Of a stretch of 64,000 nt of DNA, positions 57,416 to 64,000 are shown piece by piece. Origin of the DNA: Branchiostoma floridae (Eukaryota; Chordata; Leptocardii; Amphioxiformes; Branchiostomatidae); the NCBI RefSeq assembly GCF_000003815.2, contig NC_049984.1, positions 26,089,338 to 26,153,337 on the forward strand, written 5' to 3'. A program made the position numbers and the translations under genes. The notes under the pieces are model-generated. The model did no database searches and was not told the origin of the DNA. It saw nothing but the letters and a program-made list of their open reading frames with translations. The stretch's first letter is position 1; every line of letters begins with the position of its first letter.

Positions 57416-58960
57416 CTAGGGCCCCGGTGCCAGAGCAGACACAGCCTGCATTAATGATAGACGCTGGCACTTGTCGACATGAGTACACTCTTTATATACA
57501 GCGTCCAACTCCCCATCAGCAGTCTTTAACTTACGCACAACTTTCTCTATCATCTTTCCAAATGAATAAATGTCAGTCAACACTGAGTGAACACTCAATC
57601 TGTCCCTGTATAGACTAGGATCTATGTGCGGATAATCAACAGCACGCTGTTCCCTCTCCTGTCTACTGAGGTGGTGATATCCATAAGACTTGTGCATTTC
57701 ACAACTCTTTCCAAAGTCTATGATTATTGCAGTATAAGACGCATCTGTCTTCTCTACACAAACATTGTTTAGCTTTAGATCACAATGTAGGAAGCCACAC
57801 TTGTGGATGTGATTGAGCCCTGCAGCTACCTGGCAAAACAAATCTTTCCACTGCATAAGATTTACAAATGACAAGCCTTTGTAGAGCGCTTCTAACAAAG
57901 TTACAGATGTTTCATTGCAGCCATGAAAGGATGTTATTAACAGGAAAGGTGGTCGGTCCATGGCTACACCAACAAGCGCTGGCAATGACTTATGAGTAAA
58001 CATGTTCATTAAAACCTTCGCTTCGTGAACTAAGTCTTGTTTTATTTCACGCTCTGGTCCTACATCCTTAAACTGTTTAACAGCCACATTAGATCCACGG
58101 TATGAGTACAGTTTACATTCACCGAATGTCCCCTCCCCAAGGATAATATCATTACCTAACAATGGGTGACGCACGGGTGTTAACAACGTTCTGTCTACAC
58201 AATACGAGGCTGGTATTGTTCCTGTCCGTCTCACGGGTGGCCTGGCATTCATGATAATCTGTTTTTGTGATTGTTCAATCTTAATCTTATTTCTTAACAT
58301 TACTTGAGTAGCCTTGTAGTCTTGGATTTTGGTGCGTAGTGTTTCGTTTTCCGCCATGAGCTCATGTAACCGTGCCTGCTGACACCCTTGGGCTTGGCTC
58401 GTAGTTGGAGAAAGTGTTCCATTCGGGCTGGCTGAACTCTCGCCGGTTGTAATCTTCCGAATGCCGTAGTAACATTTCCCGTGGTTGTATGACCGCTCTT
58501 TCTTACATCCAGGGAATGCCTTTGTGACTATCGAGCCGGCATTTTGTTGACTGATGTATCCAAATTTACTGCGCAAGACGTCACGGATTTCTTCAACAGG
58601 CACTTTGGATGCATTTTTGCCCCTGCTTGCTCCAACGCGATACGAAGTATCCGATTCGTAGTGTGTCTTCAGCCTGATAATGAAAAAAATTGTTTGCGTT
58701 TTAGTTTCAGGTACATATACAAATCAAGATTCTGAGATTACTTCCGGGTATCTTGAGTGGCCGTTTCCAAAATCAGTTTCCTTGAGTAACTGCTCTTTGG
58801 CCTTATTAATCAAGAAAAACCAAGGAGCTTTTATCAGAAACACGGCATTAAACAATTTTTACTTTCAAGCAACCGTCGTTTCTAATTTCAGAGTAAAGTG
58901 GAAAGAAGCTTACCATCTGGCCTTTTCTTCGAGAGAAGACAGTTGTGTGATCTGCTCCAT
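57416..58960 (-). CDS. RFX-like winged helix-protein kinase fusion, 434 aa
   Basis: Two exons: 58,960-58,914 (MEQITQLSSLEEKAR, ending TG|GTAAGC) and 58,673-57,416 (after ATTATCAG), which rebuild a Trp codon across the intron. Without exon 1 the long frame has no ATG. Residues 16-89 (WLKTHYESD; FPGCKKERSYNHGKCYYGIR) match the RFX-type winged-helix pattern ending in Y-Y-G-I-R. About 115-155 is a coiled coil. The kinase domain follows: glycine loop GEGTFG 195-200, VAVK with K215, E233, catalytic HCDLKLNN with D314 (HRD is HCD here) and N319, DFG 335-337, DIYSFG D383. All core residues for phosphotransfer are present; lack of the HRD Arg suggests independence from activation-loop phosphorylation. 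Ser/Thr or Tyr specificity is open; HCDLKLNN favours Ser/Thr. It is cargo or an accessory gene of the EnSpm element. Confidence 0.85.
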
Positions 58961-59560
58961 ACAGTCTCCACGATGAAATGAATAGCATTACTATAAACAG
59001 CGTCCTGGCTTTGTTGCTTTGCCGAAAGGCACCAGTCTGACGGGTTCTATTCATTAGCATAATTCAACGCCAGCAACGCCTCACAACACAGGACAAAAAG
59101 ATTGAATTTAGCATACAAGTGCAAGCGTCCTAAGTGTCTTGACAAATTCAACTAAAAGAAACAAAGATAAGCACGAGAAACCAGTTTCTATAGCTAAAAA
59201 ACGATAATACTGCCTATATAGCAAATTTAAAAATTCTCGACAAGGCGAAAGCAGACATAGAAATATAAAAAGTAAATGCTTAAAAAAAGGCAGGTGTGTT
59301 TTTACCAGGGTTAACAAAAATTAGATTGGTAAGCATTTTCGGTGGAAAGGTTCCTGTGAAAAGTGTTTTTCCGGCCCTTTTGACGAAAACAGCTTGTTTA
59401 TGGCCCATCGAGTACGTAACAACAATTCATAATCTTCTTAGAATAGCCTGCCTGTCTTACACCTAATAACGGAACTGGTAATATAAGCCAAAAGCATAGG
59501 AAAATCCTGGGATAAATACTACTTATTTTTCCACTACTAGTATAGTATTACATGATTATG
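58961..59560. other. Kinase 5' flank
   Basis: No gene. A weak TATA-like TTTATAGT (minus strand) lies about 35-45 bp upstream of the kinase ATG. The rest is AT-rich. Confidence 0.35.
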
Positions 59561-60830
59561 TAAAGTCAGCTCAAATGAAACGGAATGACATCGGAAAGAT
59601 TGTATCTGTTATATGTAGATTTCACACATAAGAACATTTGCCTTTCTGGGTTAAACTTAACACGCTAACACAGCAGGAGCTATCAAGTTCAAGTTGCTGC
59701 CTTAGTGAAAGTCACATGTGGTATATTGAGCGGAAAATACTTATAATTTGGTAAAAGCAATGCCTCTTGTTCAAATAATGATTAACGCTACCTTTCCGAC
59801 ATCTTTTTTCCACCTATACATAAAAGGGGGGAGGTTTGCTTAAACCTCCCCCCTTCTATGTAAAGTCAGCTCAAATGTAACGGAATGACATCGGAAAGAT
59901 TGTATCTGTTATATGTAGGTTTCACACATAAGAACATTTGCTTTTCTAGGTTAAACGTAAGAACGTAACACGCTAACACAGCAGGAGCTATCAAGTTCAA
60001 GTTGCTGCCTTAGTGAAAGTCGCATGTGGTATATTGAGCGGAAAATACTTATAATTTGGTAAAAGCAATGCCTCTTGTTCAAATAATGATTAACGCTACC
60101 TTTCCGACATCTTTTTTCCACCTATACATAAAAGGGGGGAGGTTTGCTTAAACCTCCCCCCTTCTATGTAAAGTCAGCTCAAATGTAACGGAATGACATC
60201 GGAAAGATTGTATCTGTTATATGTAGGTTTCACACATAAGAACATTTGCTTTTCTAGGTTAAACGTAAGAACGTAACACGCTAACACAGCAGGAGCTATC
60301 AAGTTCAAGTTGCTGCCTTAGTGAAAGTCGCATGTGGTATATTGAGCGGAAAATACTTATAATTTGGTAAAAGCAATGCCTCTTGTTCAAACAATGATTA
60401 ACGCTACCTTTCCGACATCTTTTTTCCACCTATACATAAAAGGGGGGAGGTTTGCTTAAACCTCCCCCCTTCTATGTAAAGTCAGCTCAAATGTAACGGA
60501 ATGACATCGGAAAGATTGTATCTGTTATATGTAGGTTTCACACATAAGAACATTTGCTTTTCTAGGTTAAACGTAAGAACGTAACAAGGTTTGCTTAAAC
60601 CTCCCCCCTTCTATGTAAAGTCAGCTCAAACGTAACGGAATGACATCGGAAAGATTGTTCAAGCCGCTGCCTTTGTGAAAGGCGCATGTGGTATATTGAG
60701 CGGAAAATACTCATAATTTGGTACAAGCAAGGCCTCTTCTTCAAGAATAAAGATAAACGATACCGTTCTGACATCTTTTTTGCACCTATACATAGGGGGA
60801 AGGAGGTCTTAATAGACCTATACTAATAAG
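59556..60830. repeat. Right subterminal array, about 300-308-bp unit
   Basis: TAAAGTCAGCTCAAA begins at 59,561, 59,861, 60,169, 60,477 and 60,616: spacings of 300, 308, 308 and 139 bp (the last internally deleted), then a diverged partial unit. The first unit differs slightly (lacks CGTAAGAA). Each unit contains several CGGAAA hexamers (TTTCCG read from the right end) and a perfect hairpin AGGGGGGAGGTTT-GCTT-AAACCTCCCCCCT. Confidence 0.93.
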
Positions 60831-61189
60831 AGTATGTAAAATGTGATCAAATGTAACAGAAATGCAATGAAAATATATTATCTCCCATGTAATTTTTACC
60901 TTAGAGAACTACGAAAATGAAAAAAGGCGAAGTTCAACTGATTGTATCTGAACGTATAGTCGGTTTAAAGCCTGTAGATAACTTCTGTACATAAGCAATA
61001 CCCGTTTCATCTATACGGCACATATAAGAATGCTTAAAGGTTATGTTTAGATATCACATGTATTTAATTTACCTTAACGAATACGGAAATGTTGCGGAAA
61101 GGTAAAACAATAGTTTCCGTGGTCTTTACGATGCCGTAAACCCTGCGGAAATATTTCCCCACCTTTAGGCTTCATTTAAGTATTTCGGA
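60831..61189. other. Right subterminal region, non-repetitive
   Basis: No gene. It contains scattered CGGAAA motifs, including GATGCCGTAAACCCTGCGG near 61,131, like the single-copy region just inside the left end. Confidence 0.5.
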
Positions 61190-61221
61190 AAGTAGGCTTA
61201 AATATTCGTTTTCGTGCTGTG
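61190..61221 (-). repeat. Right terminal inverted repeat of EnSpm element
   Basis: Ends in TTTCGTGCTGTG, the complement of CACAGCACGAAA. It is followed directly by TGA, the same 3 bp that precede the left end. Confidence 0.88.
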
Positions 61222-61538
61222 TGAGTAGGGGAAGTAGGCAATAAAAAGGAATGACACGTTCTAACATTTGGATTTATGCACCCGAAATCGGTCTTAATAC
61301 CGAAAACAACTTGAAATCTACCGAAAACAACTCGAAACCGTCTAAAACATATCAAAGCAATAATGAACAGCCGATCAGAACTTTAAAACAGCCGGAAAAC
61401 AACTCGTTAACAACTACTTATGTCTATTTTATCTTCATCTACTGGTTACTATCCCTTGAATTATTTAGATTCATATAAATTCTATATATGAATAAAACAA
61501 CTATAGATTCATAGATGGAACTGCTGGACTATAACTTG

Positions 61539-64000
61539 CTAAATTGATGTCAGCTCTTTTCCGTCAATGTTGTGGTGTCTCGACTGTGGGCATGTCGGAA
61601 AAGTGGCATAGCAACACCCAGGAATGATGTCGAATGGGTCCTCCATCTTCAGCTCTTCTACCAGTTGTTCTGTTTCATGTCTGAGATCGGGAACTGTGTG
61701 TTTACCTTTTGCTGTGTATAGGGAGATGTCACTCAAATGTGCAGATGGTTCACTCAACACTCCGAGGCTGTTTCCTTCTCTTGTCACTGTTGCGCCCGTC
61801 ATGTTTGGCCCCAACCGTGTCAGACCATCCTCCGCCTTCTTGTTCAGGATTTCCATAGCAAAATCTTTTGGTATATTCTTGCCAGGCAGTCCATGGGCAT
61901 TGATGGTCTTGTTGTGAAGAATGGCAGCAGAAAGGCGTGGTGTCAGAAGTGAATTATGCTGTGCAATGTACTGGAATGCCAGGTCTTTGTAATGGTTGTT
62001 TGTTTTGGAAGTACTGTTTCCGTCTCCGATTGTTTGACAAGATCAAACAATCCTTCTCTTGCCACTGAACAGTTATACTTGAAATCTTCCTTCCCTTTCT
62101 CCGTTTCAATCTTACTGTTTGGCTGCTGCTTCTCTTCTACTCGGGCTTGTACATCAACAACAACATCCATTTCCTCTTCCACTAAATCTTCTTGCACCTG
62201 TGCTGCCAATCTTTATCATATACATGTATCTCCATGTCTTCTTCAACACAGACCTTGTGTGGCATAGTGCTTTCTAACAGTCCAGCCTGGATAGCCACAG
62301 GCAACTCTTCCCTCAGGTATGACATCATTCAGCACATCATCTGTGTCAAATGTCGGCAGTATGTGTTTGTCTACAACTCTGCCAATGACATTCTTCAAGT
62401 ATTTACATTTTGCTTCCTTTTCAAACACCTCGATACCTCAAGGTGCACTGGCATGTCTCTTTCAAGGTGGCCATTCCAGTTTCCTCAATTACAGCAAGTA
62501 CCAACAGTCCAGATGTTACGAACTGGAAGGACTCTCTATTCGGATGGAAGGAATCATTGACGTGCTTTTTGGCATTCCTCCTGAATTCGAATGAAGTGCA
62601 ATGTTACCATTTCTCTATCGTATCCTGGGCTATAGTATGCGTCGTACACATCCTGGAGAGATTCAGCAGTTACCAGCTCGAGTCCTTCAAGACCGTCAAA
62701 TGGAGCGTAGTTTCACTGGGGAAGTCACCCCGGCGAACAGGCTATCCAAGTTTCGATCAGGCATCAAGCACAGCTGGTGCACTGAAGGCGGGTCGCCCAG
62801 TACTTCAATGTGTCAGCGCCGTGTAACTACTCAAATGCACGAAACCCCCGAGAAATGGATTGGGAACTGGTAAGTGTCCACACAGCAAAGTAAAACCTCT
62901 GGAGCGTCCTGCAATAGCTTTGGTTCAACTGTAAACACGGTGTTTACTGGAGCTCCCGGGATACAACCATCACCGGCACTCGCCATTATTCACAATATGA
63001 CGCCACGGCTCGAGCGTATATATACTGGTGGCGTGGTGGCGACGGGCAGCTGGTGGTTGTGACAGCGGCAGCTGGCGGTGTGGTGGTGGTGACAGCGGCA
63101 GCTGGTGGTGGTGACAGCGGCAGCTGGTGGTGGTGACAGCGGCAGCTGGTGGTGGTGACAGCGGCAGCTGGTGGTTGTGACAGCGGCAGCTGGTGGCGTG
63201 CTGGTGGTGACCGCTGGCGACGTGCTGTATTCCAGCAGCGAGGCAGATGTCATCTTGTAGGCCCACTTACAGAGTAACTTCTCTCTTGGGAGAAATCGCC
63301 CTTTCTTCCACACTTGTTGCTTCCATTAGTGCTCTGCGCGGGGCCTCCAAGCGGTGGTTGCCATCAATTATCTCTATACAGTACTTGTGCAGCTTTCCTT
63401 TGTCAAAGTCCTCCACTATAGGGCAGTCTTCCCTCTTGATCAAACTGATCAATGACTCTGCTGACTGGAAGGGTAAGGCTGCCAGCTGCCAGGAAGCTAC
63501 TTTCTCTTTCATTATCGCAACAAAGTCGTGGCTGGACGTTGACCAACGTACAACTATCTTGTGCCTTCTTTCAACTTCAGTCATTTGCTTGTCCAACTGC
63601 GAAAATGAAGATTGGTAAACAGCCACATCGCTCTCCAACATTATTGAAAGTATCTATTCCTGAACTGTATTTAACTGAAGCAACTTTTTGTCACCTACAC
63701 AGTTTTTGACATGTCTGCTTTTGAGGTGGGTCGCTTTCCAGTATTAATGACATCCTTTTCTCTCTCAGCCCATGACTTGATTTTATCCATGGACACATTT
63801 GCATCAGCAATGACTGCATTTAGCCCTTCTTTGACGACACAGCCAGCTTTTTGTGCACTTAGTTTCTTTTTGACAAGTGCGACTTCAATATCAAGTGTCT
63901 TCTTCCTGCGTGAGTAATGTAAGAGCCTATGTGTCAGCAAGTCTAAACGGCGCGACTCAGTCATTTCTTTGGTAATCCATGTGCAATGTCTAAGGAAGGC
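61539..64000 (-). CDS. DUF6589-like protein, multi-exon, partial
   Basis: Minus-strand blocks in order: from the window edge to about 63,700 (AFLRHCTWITKEMTESRRLD, LLTHRLLHYSRRKK, a coiled-coil stretch); 63,655-63,267 (AVYQSSFSQLDKQMTEVERR, HDFVAIMKEKVASW, AESLISLIKREDCPIVEDFD, LHKYCIEIIDGNHRLEAP); 62,440-62,250 (KYLKNVIGRVVDKHILPTFD); 62,209-61,990 (acidic); 62,010-61,539 (YKDLAFQYIAQHNSLLTPRL, ILHNKTINAHGLPGKNIPKD, LNKKAEDGLTRLGPNMTGAT). The last block has the N-x-x-x-N-x-x-G-x-x-G-x-N-I...E-x-L-N pattern I associate with DUF6589. The first may instead belong to a separate KDZ-like transposase gene. The acidic block and the last block are in different frames, so an intron or an indel lies near 62,000. 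The gene is cut by the window edge. Confidence 0.45.
63030..63212. repeat. 21-bp minisatellite, about seven copies
   Basis: GGTGGTGGTGACAGCGGCAGCT and close variants repeat with a 21-bp period. It lies between coding blocks of the DUF6589-like gene, probably in an intron. Confidence 0.85.

Larger units (their letters stand above)
41910..61221. mobile_element. EnSpm/CACTA DNA transposon, 19.3 kb, with three genes
   Basis: The left end reads CACGGCACGAAATCTGGTAT and the right end, complemented, CACAGCACGAAAACGAATAT; over the first 32 positions 24 agree, including TATTTAAGC. Both ends abut the same 3-bp flank, TGA, at 41,907-41,909 and 61,222-61,224. Terminal CAC and a 3-bp duplication are diagnostic of EnSpm/CACTA elements. 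Just inside are tandem arrays (165 bp x4 at left; about 300 bp x4 at right) dense in TTTCCG facing inward. The element carries a TNP2-like transposase, a divergent second gene and an RFX-kinase gene, all with intact phased frames. Several MITEs are nested in its non-coding DNA. Intact genes and a perfect target duplication suggest a young, possibly autonomous element. Confidence 0.88.

Overview
This is animal nuclear DNA, not bacterial: genes are split by GT-AG introns, start contexts are Kozak-like, and LINE tails, DIRS-type and CACTA-type transposons and foldback MITEs dominate. The mix (CR1/L2-like and L1/Tx1-like LINE ends with short tandem tails, a YR retrotransposon, large CACTA elements, HIRAN-, BEN-, DUF6589- and hAT-like genes) fits an invertebrate deuterostome such as a lancelet. 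That species guess is inference from style, not a database match.

Layout. 1-13 kb: decayed minus-strand exons of transposon-like or lineage-expanded genes, including a BEN-domain exon and an hAT-transposase-derived two-exon gene, plus a LINE 3' end (6.8-7.8 kb). 13.8-14.6 kb: an L1/Tx1-like LINE remnant. 15.4-20.6 kb: a nearly complete tyrosine-recombinase retrotransposon on the minus strand (gag, RT-RNase H, YR) with a broken gag and a 68-bp tandem array. 22-23 kb: another LINE 3' end. 23.5-24.2 kb: a decayed gene related to copies at 28.3-29.3 kb. 24.7-26.3 kb: an intronless, GC-rich plus-strand gene with a repeat tail that changes frame twice. 27-41.6 kb: further minus-strand exons and pseudogenes, minisatellites, a 182-bp perfect exon duplication and a second small piece of the YR element family.

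The main discovery is at 41,910-61,221: a 19.3-kb EnSpm/CACTA DNA transposon. Its ends are imperfect inverted repeats beginning CACGGCACGAAA / CACAGCACGAAA, flanked by an identical 3-bp duplication (TGA). Both ends carry tandem arrays rich in TTTCCG, facing inward. Inside are three phased, apparently intact genes: a TNP2-like transposase (three coding exons, 995 aa, plus strand, TATA box at 49,507), a divergent five-exon gene for a 289-aa coiled-coil basic/acidic protein (minus strand), and a two-exon gene for a 434-aa protein joining an RFX-like winged helix to a protein kinase (minus strand). Younger MITEs with their own target duplications and a 0.9-kb palindrome are nested in its introns and spacers.

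The transposase and the divergent gene resemble a TnpD/TnpA-style two-protein transposition system sharing one promoter region that carries a 72-bp repeat. The kinase looks like cargo or a third accessory gene. To the right of the element, 61.5-64 kb holds minus-strand exons of a DUF6589-like protein that runs off the window.
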